This document shows, piece by piece, positions 1-6,155 of a stretch of 6,155 nucleotides of DNA. Positions within the stretch are counted from its first letter, which is position 1. Each line of letters opens with the position of its first letter. The position numbers and the translations under genes were made by a program. This DNA is from an uncultured Lachnoanaerobaculum sp. (GTDB taxonomy: Bacteria; Bacillota; Clostridia; Lachnospirales; Lachnospiraceae): assembly GCA_938041725.1 (NCBI GenBank), contig CALISX010000401.1, positions 1 through 6,155 on the forward strand, read 5' to 3'. The notes under the pieces were generated by a model. It was not told the origin of the DNA and made no database searches. It saw only the letters and a program-made list of their open reading frames with translations.

Positions 1-3000
1 GTCTTTGTTTGAGATTTCTCCGCTGTCAGCACTGCCCGCTGTGTCCAGGGAAAAAACTCTGGCATCTTGTTTATTTTGATAATCCCAGTAAAGATAACGG
101 TTAAAACTGACTGGATTGCCAGGCTCTCCCCAACATAGATCCCTGGACTGAAATCTGGCATTGTGGGGATCATACACCCTGGCAGCACTTATCTGTCTGT
201 TTAAAAATCCATCCTGCCAAAATGTTCCAAAGCCATGTCCTGCCGGGAAAAGAGAAAAGTCCCCTCCAAAACTGCTGCTGGTACAAAGGCCAAAGGGAGA
301 ATACTGCAGTCTTTGATAACTGTCCTCTCCCTCCAGGCGAAGCACCAGACTTTGATCCCTGTCAAAAACATCCCAAAGCAGCCGCCCTTCCACCTCCTCA
401 GCCAAGGGACTGCCGTCAAAATACTGATTACAATGGAGCCCCTCCCCTTCTTTTCTCCAGCAAAGGGCTTGACCCTGGCCTGTCAGATAATTGGGATAGT
501 AAAGCACCCTTTCCTTTTTTAAGTCCCCATGGGAATAATCTGTCCACAACCGGTTTCCCAAAGCATCATAACCATAGTCCGCTCTTCCCTTTTCCGTCAC
601 CGCCTGCAGCAGCTGTCCCAGTCCATTATATTGGTATCTGGCCAAAACCTTCCCATCCAGGGCTTCGCTTACCAGATCTCCCCTTGCATTGTATGCATAG
701 GTATAGACCTTGCCGGAGAGACTTTTTTCCATAAGCTGGTTCTCTGTATTGTAGCGATACCAGGCCTCTTCTCCCCTTTCCTTGGAATAGATCCGATTGC
801 CCCCTCCATCATAGGCATATTCCCCCCAGATTTCCTGGTTTTCCCATACTTTCGTTACCAAGCCCCTTTTGTCATAGGCATAGGTATAGGAAAGAGCCTC
901 CTTTCCCCTGTCTGAAATCCTTTTCTCCTCCACCCGTCCATAGGCATCATAGGTGTAGTGCATTTCCAACAGCAGGCCCCGGGCATCCTCTACCCTAAGA
1001 TATTCCAGCCTGCCGTTTTCGTGATAGGCAAATGTATGGCAAAACCGGCTGCTTTGCTTTTGAACCAGCCTGTAATTTTCATCATATTGATAATCCACCC
1101 CCTCCTTTGGCAGACTGACATGCATCAGATTCCCAAAGCTGTCATAGCTGTACTCCACCCGGCTTCCATCCGGATAGAGCATGGCGGTGCAAAGATTGGC
1201 CTGGTTCCACTCATACCCTGCAATGCTTCCGTCAGGATAGTGGACTCCCACCACACGGCCTCCCAGATCATAGTCAAAACACACTCTGCCCAAAGAATTG
1301 GCCGCCTCTGTCATCCCTTCCCCTTCATAGGAAAAGGAGCTGGACTCTGAATGGCTGCCCTCTTCTCGTATCCCGGTAATGCGCAAAAGAGAATCATAGG
1401 TAATTTCCATACTCTCCCCTGCAGCATCCTGTATACTTTTTAAGGATCCCTCGGGGAGCATCTTTCGTATTTCAAAATTTCCCAGACTGTCGGTAAAACG
1501 GACCACCCCTTCCCCATAGTCTGCAGAAACTCTGTTGCAGGAAATGCTTTCTGCCATTACCCATTCCTGATTCCTTTGATTTAATTCCTCCTTGGTATAC
1601 TCTCTAGATAAAAGATGGTATATCCCTGTAAGGGTGCCCAGACCGTCATAGGAAAAGTACCTGGCCCGGCCCTCCCCATCCAGCACCCAGCGGACCCTTC
1701 CTGCCAGATCATAGCCATAGCTTAGGGACGCCTGGCTTTCCGGCTTTGCTGTGGGGACTTGCTCCCAGTCAATTCGATCAAAAAGCTCTCCCAATGCCTT
1801 CCCCCCGATGAACCGGTTGTAGGCATCATAGTTTCTTTGGAGCAAAGAACCGAAATCCGCCATGGAAATCAATGTTATATTGGAAAAATCATCATAGGTC
1901 AGCTCCGTCTGGGACTGAAAGGTATTAACCCGTACCAGCCGGTCTCCCCCGTCGTACTCATACACTCCGTACCTTCCTGCACCATCTGTAATGGAGGAAA
2001 GCCTGCCCTCCTGGTCATATCCATAGACAACATGAAAATCCTCCAGGGTTAATTCCTCTAAAAAATGATTTGCATTATACCCTATGTGCAAAACCAGCCC
2101 ATTGCTGTTGGTGATTTTTGTAGGCTGGTTCCATTTGTTCCAGGTGTAGGACTCCCTGTAGCCAAAGCCGTCTGCAACCTCTGTCACCCTTTGGTTTTCA
2201 TCATATTCCAGCCTTTCCACCAAAACATCTCCCTGAAATTGGGCCAGAAGATTTCCACGAAGGTCATATTCCATCCGGTGCGTATCTTCTCCCGGAAACC
2301 TTTGCTCTATGACATTGCCGAATCTGTCATAGGCCCACCGGGCTTTTTGCTCTCCCTCTCCCTGAGACAAAAGAGCACCCAGAGAAGAATATTCCCAGTG
2401 CATGGCGTTTCCTCTGTCATCTTCCATTCCTCCAACCAGATCCTCAAAGGCATAGGAAAGCGTGATTTCTCTTCCATTTTCAATTTTGATCTTGGTGATT
2501 CTGCCGATATCGTCATAAACATATGCCTCGGAAAACTTCTCTGGAGCCTCTGCCCCTGTAATCCATCCCCTTTCGTTATATTCCAGTCGGCAGCTTTCCC
2601 CCCGGGCCTCATAGCCGATGAGGCGGTTTTCCCTGTCATAAAAAAAGTGGTGCATTTCCCCGCCGGGGTAACGCATGGCCACAGGATTGCCGGCGCTGTC
2701 ATAGTGTATCTTTAAACAGCTCCTGCCATTAAAGGTGTACTCCCTTAGCTTATGCCCCTCCTCATAGAAAAATTCATGAAAAAATTCCCCCTTTGCAAGG
2801 GAGGCCAGCTGTCCAAAGGCATTGTATTCATAATACACCTCATCCTCTTCATTGGAGATCTTTTTGATAATCCGGTCATACTGGTCATATTCTGCCTTAT
2901 ATTGCAGCAGAGGATTTGTCATAGAGAGCAGATTCCCTCTTTCATCATGGATATATTCTGTGACAAAGCCGTTTTCCTCTGTATTAATGGTTTTATTTCC

Positions 3001-4128
3001 CTCATAGGTGAAGGTAAAACAGCGCCCCTCCCCCAAAGACTGAACCGCCACCCGGCCTGCAGCATCATAGGTGTTTTCTAATAGAATATTCCCATCTGGA
3101 CCGGTGATTTTTGCTAAATATCTCCTGTCATCATAGAAAAACCTATACTCCCGGCAGTCATACAGATCTTTCCAGGGGGCACCGGACTCCAAACAAATCC
3201 TCAATCCCGTCAGCAGACCTCCCTGATAGTCCAGCTGCACATATCTGCCTGCATTATCCGTTATTTTTTTTACATGCTTGTCTTCATAGGCAAAATCAAA
3301 AAAACATCCATGGATATCCTGGATTTTGGTTAAAAACCCTTGGTCATACAGCAGCCGCCTGGTTTCTATCCCCTGTATATATTCCGCTGCCAGTCTGCCC
3401 TCTGGATCATATTCCAGTGCCTGCATAAGCTCCGGATCATAGTACCAAAAACCCTTATTTTTTTGCACCAGAGTGTTAAAGGAAGGCCTTTGAGAATATA
3501 ATTTTCCATCCTTCCCCTCTCCAAAAAAAATACTGGTTCCCTCTCCAAAAAACACACCCCAAACCCCTGGATCCACCTGCTGTATACGATTCATAAAACT
3601 GTGGCGAAACCCCCGGCCCAGTCCTTCGTCCTTTGTCTGCGCCGTATCATAATACAGGGTAAGGGAGAGAGGTTCCCCGGCGTAGGTCTCCAGGAGCGTG
3701 ATCTGCCAAAGGAAACTGCCGGAGAACATACTGACAGGATCTCCTCCATAGCCTGTGCCGGGCTGCAGGCCTCCTCCCCCCAGTCCCTTGGCCATAGCCG
3801 TCTGTTTTGCTCTTTGCATGCTGCCCTGTAAGGATTTTGGAATGCCTGGGGAAGTGTGGTTTTGAATCACCCGCTCCTCTGCGCTTCGCATCACATGGGC
3901 TGCCTGCTGCAGGGTACTTCCCATACTGGCAATCTTTTGGGACTGGCTGTCACATTGATGGGACAATCCTCCCAAAATCCCCCGGATGCTGTCTCCTCCA
4001 CGGCCAAGCTGCAGTCCATGGGCAATGCTTCTTAACTCCTGGCTGCATCCTGCAATGCTGCTTCGAATCTCCCCTGTTTTGCCGGAGAGACCCATAACGG
4101 ATGCATAATTCATAAAAATATCTCTCAT
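1..4128 (-). CDS. RHS/YD-repeat polymorphic toxin-like protein with WXG100-like N-terminus (3' end outside window)
   Basis: One open frame of 1376 codons runs from the ATG at 4128 to base 1 with no stop; I translated it line by line and saw no frameshift. The start is set by a GGAGG Shine-Dalgarno 5 bases upstream. Residues 1-88 form a helical hairpin without a signal peptide, resembling WXG100/ESX export domains. Residues 115-129 are a glycine-rich linker. Residues 130-236 look like the RHS entry/plug region (DPVSMFSGSF at 130, GLGRGFRHSF at 169). Residues 237-1196 hold about 40 YD repeats such as YGYDALGNRL and YTYDAYGRVEE. Residues 1317-1347 hold the core-closing signature (YDPHNARFQSRD, then NRYLY). 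In known RHS proteins the repeats build a hollow shell that encloses a variable C-terminal toxin, often released by self-cleavage after this signature. Here the tip, and so the toxic activity, is outside the window. Export by a type VII-like system is inferred from the N-terminus. The RHS assignment is very secure; the toxin role is likely but unproven. Confidence 0.95.
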   Translation of the reverse strand, partial: MRDIFMNYASVMGLSGKTGEIRSSIAGCSQELRSIAHGLQLGRGGDSIRGILGGLSHQCDSQSQKIASMGSTLQQAAHVMRSAEERVIQNHTSPGIPKSLQGSMQRAKQTAMAKGLGGGGLQPGTGYGGDPVSMFSGSFLWQITLLETYAGEPLSLTLYYDTAQTKDEGLGRGFRHSFMNRIQQVDPGVWGVFFGEGTSIFFGEGKDGKLYSQRPSFNTLVQKNKGFWYYDPELMQALEYDPEGRLAAEYIQGIETRRLLYDQGFLTKIQDIHGCFFDFAYEDKHVKKITDNAGRYVQLDYQGGLLTGLRICLESGAPWKDLYDCREYRFFYDDRRYLAKITGPDGNILLENTYDAAGRVAVQSLGEGRCFTFTYEGNKTINTEENGFVTEYIHDERGNLLSMTNPLLQYKAEYDQYDRIIKKISNEEDEVYYEYNAFGQLASLAKGEFFHEFFYEEGHKLREYTFNGRSCLKIHYDSAGNPVAMRYPGGEMHHFFYDRENRLIGYEARGESCRLEYNERGWITGAEAPEKFSEAYVYDDIGRITKIKIENGREITLSYAFEDLVGGMEDDRGNAMHWEYSSLGALLSQGEGEQKARWAYDRFGNVIEQRFPGEDTHRMEYDLRGNLLAQFQGDVLVERLEYDENQRVTEVADGFGYRESYTWNKWNQPTKITNSNGLVLHIGYNANHFLEELTLEDFHVVYGYDQEGRLSSITDGAGRYGVYEYDGGDRLVRVNTFQSQTELTYDDFSNITLISMADFGSLLQRNYDAYNRFIGGKALGELFDRIDWEQVPTAKPESQASLSYGYDLAGRVRWVLDGEGRARYFSYDGLGTLTGIYHLLSREYTKEELNQRNQEWVMAESISCNRVSADYGEGVVRFTDSLGNFEIRKMLPEGSLKSIQDAAGESMEITYDSLLRITGIREEGSHSESSSFSYEGEGMTEAANSLGRVCFDYDLGGRVVGVHYPDGSIAGYEWNQANLCTAMLYPDGSRVEYSYDSFGNLMHVSLPKEGVDYQYDENYRLVQKQSSRFCHTFAYHENGRLEYLRVEDARGLLLEMHYTYDAYGRVEEKRISDRGKEALSYTYAYDKRGLVTKVWENQEIWGEYAYDGGGNRIYSKERGEEAWYRYNTENQLMEKSLSGKVYTYAYNARGDLVSEALDGKVLARYQYNGLGQLLQAVTEKGRADYGYDALGNRLWTDYSHGDLKKERVLYYPNYLTGQGQALCWRKEGEGLHCNQYFDGSPLAEEVEGRLLWDVFDRDQSLVLRLEGEDSYQRLQYSPFGLCTSSSFGGDFSLFPAGHGFGTFWQDGFLNRQISAARVYDPHNARFQSRDLCWGEPGNPVSFNRYLYWDYQNKQDARVFSLDTAGSADSGEISNKD
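88..180 (-). other. RHS core-closing signature preceding the variable tip
   Basis: Residues 1317-1347 read RVYDPHNARFQSRD followed shortly by GNPVSFNRYLY. They match the RHS hallmark consensus in which YDP..GRF.S.D is followed by N.Y.Y, the boundary between the conserved shell and the polymorphic C-terminus. The usual next box (NNP....DP.G) is not intact; the closest match is LDTAG at 1361-1365. Confidence 0.85.
541..3420 (-). repeat. YD (RHS) repeat array, about 40 units
   Basis: The coding frame repeats the pattern aromatic-x-Y-D/N/E-x-x-G-R/N-L roughly every 20-25 residues from about residue 237 to 1196. Examples are LEYDPEGRL, NTYDAAGRV, WAYDRFGNV, YGYDQEGRL, YGYDLAGRV, YTYDAYGRV, YAYNARGDL and YGYDALGNRL. 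At DNA level this shows as recurrent TATGAT/TATGAC words (ATCATA/GTCATA on the given strand) at about 60-75 base spacing. Units are diverged in sequence, so this is a protein-level repeat rather than a recent DNA tandem duplication. Some units are degenerate, and there is a less regular stretch around 1411-1620. Confidence 0.93.
3865..4128 (-). other. WXG100/ESX-like helical-hairpin export domain of the RHS protein
   Basis: Residues 1-88 contain two amphipathic, helix-compatible stretches (about 4-38 and 47-88) around a glycine-rich turn, LGRGGDS (41-47). They contain no hydrophobic signal peptide. This size and shape match the WXG100 or LXG-type N-termini that send effectors to type VII secretion systems, and such domains are known to be fused to RHS toxins in Firmicutes. 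The classic W-x-G is absent: the turn has G-R-G-G and no tryptophan. The call therefore rests on shape and position rather than on a diagnostic motif. Confidence 0.55.
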
Positions 4129-4133
4129 TATTT

Positions 4134-4138
4134 CCTCC
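4134..4138 (-). promoter_or_regulatory. Shine-Dalgarno site of the RHS gene
   Basis: The coding strand reads ACGGAGGAAATA immediately before the ATG at 4128. GGAGG sits 5 bases from the start, a near-ideal spacing for Firmicutes. It lies in the 14-base gap after the kinase stop, so ribosomes ending on the kinase could re-initiate here. The next in-frame ATG (codon 6) has no such site, which fixes the start. Confidence 0.9.
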
Positions 4139-4142
4139 GTCC

Positions 4143-6155
4143 CTACTGATGGTACTGCACCTCTCCCTCTGTTACTGTGCCGATTTCCTCTCCCTCCAGG
4201 CTGTAAAGGGTTCCATTGTAAAATCGGTTATCCCTGTAATCTCCCACATACTTTTCAGAATCCGTATATTCCGTTCCATTCAGCTTACTGGTGTTGTCCT
4301 TATTGAAAACCCCCACAAAGCTTTGCCTTATCTCTTCCCCGGTTTCTCCCTTGGTAAACGTATATTCAAAACTTCCCCGCATATTGTCCCGGAAATTATT
4401 CTGATCCCAAATGTCCTCAAAACGGTATATAAAGGTTTTTACATCCCCGTTTTCAAAGGTCAATGTGTTTTTCTTTCGCTGCTTTACAGTGGTGCCTGAC
4501 TTTAGAACGCCGTTTTCCCATTCTCCGATATACACATTCTGCACAAGATAATGATTGTTGTCCTCCCCCTGTCCCTCTGTTTGATAAAAGAAAGCACCCT
4601 CTCCCTGGGGAATCCCCTCTGTTTGCTCTCCCACATAGATCCCGTTTCTCTCCTTTACTTCCCCGGCGCTGGGAATCCAAAGATTGATGGTATACTCCAG
4701 ATAACTGCCTTCTGGAAGCTGTGCCATGTCCAGGGCAAAAACATCCTCAGACAAATACCAAGCCTCTCCTTCAGTCTCCTCGGTGGATTGAGGAGTTTCA
4801 GGAAGTCCGGTCTGTGCTTCTTCCCCGGTGGTTTTCCCCAAGGCCAATCCCCTCCGATCCCTGCTGTTTAATCTGAAAAAAAGGATGGTGCCCAATGCAG
4901 CCAGGATACAAACCATGCCCGCTGCCAGAGTCCAGAGCTTAACGCCGCCCTTTTTTTGCTCCGGCTCCTCCTGGATTCTGCCCAGAGCTTTTTCAATATC
5001 CTCCCAGGAAGAATCCGAAGGCCGGGAGGATTGTTTCCATAAAGGAGGTTCCTCCTTCTGTGGGTAGAGTTTTTGGGTGCCTTCCCGAAAATCCCGTTCC
5101 TCTTGAATAAAGTCTCCCTCTTCCCTGGAAAAATATTCTGATGGTTCTTCTCCCTCTGGCTTTGCAGGGGTCTCCTCCCGGGTAGAGGAGGACTGTTTTT
5201 TGTGAATGACAGAGTCCGGCACCTCTCCCCGTCCGATTTCCAGGGATTGCAGCAATTCCTCTCCATGTTCCCGGCGGTAGTCCTGAAGCCTCTCCAATAC
5301 CTCCTCTGCTCTTTGAAAACGCTTTCCCGGATCAAAGGCACACATTTTTTCCAAAATAGCAAACAGCTGGGGGGATGCATGAAGAGGCTTTGGAAGCGCT
5401 TCCCCGGACTGTCTTTTTTGAAAGGCCCTTTCCAAACTGGCCGCCGTCAGTTTTCCCTGGTCTAAAAAGGGCAGACGGTTTTTATTTAAAAGCTTATACA
5501 GCACAATTCCCAAAGAATAGATATCTGCATTGTGGGTATAATGTTTTCCCTGATACACCTCCGGTGCCATATAGTTGTCGGTTCCCCTGTGGGAAAGACT
5601 TAGGCTGTTTTCCTTCAGCTCCCTGGCAATTCCAAAATCTCCCAGCATAAAGTTTCCCTGAGGAGTGTAAAAGAGATTATCCGGTTTGATATCCCGATGC
5701 AAAATGCTGTGGGCTTCACAGGCCTTCAGAGCACAGAGAATGTCCTCGCCCAGGGATAGGGCATCCCCCAGAGACAGATCTCTTTTTCTGATTAAGGTTT
5801 CCAGGCTTTCCAAAAGCTCCATGCGGATGAGGATGTACCAGCCGAAGCTTTCCCCCGGGTCATTTTCAATTTCAAAATCCAGGATTCGAACAATATTGCT
5901 TTCCTCCCCCAGTTCCTTCATAAGAAGAATCTCTTTTTTAAACCGCTCCACCTCCGGATAGAAATATTCCACCGCCTCCTGTCTGTTGAGGGCAAACTTT
6001 TCCTGCACCTTTTCAAATTCTTCCTCCTCCGAGGGGATACGGATCACCTTCACAGCGGACTCCTGTACCATGCCGCCGCTCTGCTTCACCACCTTAAACA
6101 CCTTGCCATAGGAGCCCTCTCCGATTTTCCTTTCTATATTCCAGCCGGGCCATAC
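4143..6155 (-). CDS. Transmembrane Hanks-type Ser/Thr protein kinase with extracellular MORN-like domain (5' end outside window)
   Basis: The frame is open from the window edge to a TAG stop at 4143-4145, giving 670 visible residues (numbered from the edge). The GTG at 6101 is not the real start, because the preceding in-frame codons encode the glycine loop IGEGSYGKV (11-19). Further motifs are the ATP-binding lysine in AVKVI (K36), a probable helix C glutamate in FKKEILLM (E75), HRDIKPDN (153-160), DFG (173-175), an activation segment with RGTDNYMAPE (190-199), the D211 region DIYSLGIVLY, and the C-lobe DPGKRF. This is a complete, apparently active kinase that phosphorylates Ser/Thr. A Glu/Ser/Pro-rich linker spans about 300-403, a single transmembrane helix about 405-427, and a C-terminal domain with MORN-like units (YIGEWENG, YVGDYRDNRFYNG) ends the protein. 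With the kinase inside the cell, that domain faces out, where PknB-type kinases carry PASTA repeats. It lies directly upstream of, and probably in one operon with, the RHS gene. Substrate and ligand are unknown. Confidence 0.95.
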   Translation of the reverse strand, partial: VWPGWNIERKIGEGSYGKVFKVVKQSGGMVQESAVKVIRIPSEEEEFEKVQEKFALNRQEAVEYFYPEVERFKKEILLMKELGEESNIVRILDFEIENDPGESFGWYILIRMELLESLETLIRKRDLSLGDALSLGEDILCALKACEAHSILHRDIKPDNLFYTPQGNFMLGDFGIARELKENSLSLSHRGTDNYMAPEVYQGKHYTHNADIYSLGIVLYKLLNKNRLPFLDQGKLTAASLERAFQKRQSGEALPKPLHASPQLFAILEKMCAFDPGKRFQRAEEVLERLQDYRREHGEELLQSLEIGRGEVPDSVIHKKQSSSTREETPAKPEGEEPSEYFSREEGDFIQEERDFREGTQKLYPQKEEPPLWKQSSRPSDSSWEDIEKALGRIQEEPEQKKGGVKLWTLAAGMVCILAALGTILFFRLNSRDRRGLALGKTTGEEAQTGLPETPQSTEETEGEAWYLSEDVFALDMAQLPEGSYLEYTINLWIPSAGEVKERNGIYVGEQTEGIPQGEGAFFYQTEGQGEDNNHYLVQNVYIGEWENGVLKSGTTVKQRKKNTLTFENGDVKTFIYRFEDIWDQNNFRDNMRGSFEYTFTKGETGEEIRQSFVGVFNKDNTSKLNGTEYTDSEKYVGDYRDNRFYNGTLYSLEGEEIGTVTEGEVQYHQ
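4146..4646 (-). repeat. MORN-like repeat domain at the kinase C-terminus
   Basis: From about visible residue 504 to the end there are several units with the MORN pattern Y-x-G-x-(W/Y)-x-x-G/N followed by G. They are IYVGEQTEGIPQGEGAF, VYIGEWENGVLKSGT, SFVGVFNKDNTSKLNGT and KYVGDYRDNRFYNGTLY. Spacing is irregular and units are degenerate. MORN repeats form beta-hairpin ladders that bind protein or lipid in other systems; the ligand here is unknown. Confidence 0.7.
4875..4943 (-). other. Single transmembrane helix of the kinase
   Basis: Visible residues 405-427 form a hydrophobic stretch of about 23 residues (core LAAGMVCILAALGTILFF). It is preceded by lysines (EQKKGGVK) and followed by RLNSRDRRG. 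No other hydrophobic helix is seen in the visible protein, so the kinase should be inside and the C-terminal domain outside. Confidence 0.88.

Noticed and set aside
222..1350. Several plus-strand open frames of 95-170 codons
   Set aside because: They lie opposite a continuous, well-conserved RHS frame, have Pro/Ser-rich or repeat-derived translations, and match no recognisable domain.
2307..2702. 131-codon minus-strand frame inside the RHS gene
   Set aside because: It is out of frame with the RHS reading frame, which is intact throughout, so it is a shadow and not evidence of a frameshift.
2065..2715. 216-codon plus-strand open frame opposite the RHS gene
   Set aside because: It is antisense to the YD array. 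Its hydrophobic, Ile/Phe-rich translation comes from complementing repeated TATGAT words; there is no convincing ribosome site or family resemblance.
541..3420. CRISPR-like or DNA tandem repeat array
   Set aside because: The periodic ATCATA/GTCATA words are short, diverged and in phase with the YD protein repeat; there are no identical repeats with unique spacers.
4129..4142. Terminator or promoter between the two genes
   Set aside because: The gap is only 14 bases and holds a Shine-Dalgarno; there is no room for a hairpin terminator or a -35/-10 pair inside it.
4868..5380. 170-codon minus-strand frame inside the kinase gene
   Set aside because: It is an alternative frame of the linker and membrane region; the kinase frame is continuous across it and carries the real motifs.
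6099..6101. GTG as the kinase start codon
   Set aside because: The 18 in-frame codons upstream encode the glycine loop GEGSYG needed for ATP binding, so the true start is outside the window.

Overview
The window holds two large partial genes, both on the minus strand and read from right to left. Both run off an edge. No other gene is supported. The coding strand is purine-rich with strong GGAGG-type ribosome binding, base composition is near 50% GC, and both proteins have Gram-positive clostridial style. A gut Lachnospiraceae-like Firmicute is the best guess, inferred from gene style only.

Right part (4143-6155): the 3' 2 kb of a membrane-anchored Hanks-type Ser/Thr protein kinase. The visible part has all catalytic motifs, including the glycine loop at the very edge of the window. 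A charged cytoplasmic linker, one transmembrane helix and an outward-facing C-terminal domain with MORN-like repeats follow. The start codon lies beyond base 6155.

Left part (1-4128): the first 1376 codons of a giant RHS/YD-repeat protein, open in one frame to base 1 with no stop. It starts 14 bases after the kinase stop, with a strong Shine-Dalgarno in the gap. In order it has a short helical-hairpin N-terminus resembling the WXG100/ESX export domains of type VII effectors, a glycine-rich linker, an RHS entry domain beginning with a DPV...SG motif, about 40 YD repeats, and the closing RHS core signature (YDP..ARF.SRD). The variable C-terminal tip, normally the toxin, and any immunity gene lie beyond base 1.

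The layout suggests an operon in which a transmembrane kinase with an extracellular sensor-like domain is co-translated with a polymorphic RHS toxin probably exported by a type VII-like system. The export route and the functional link between kinase and toxin are inferences. Apart from the 14-base gap there is no non-coding sequence, so no promoter, terminator, RNA gene, CRISPR array or mobile element is seen.
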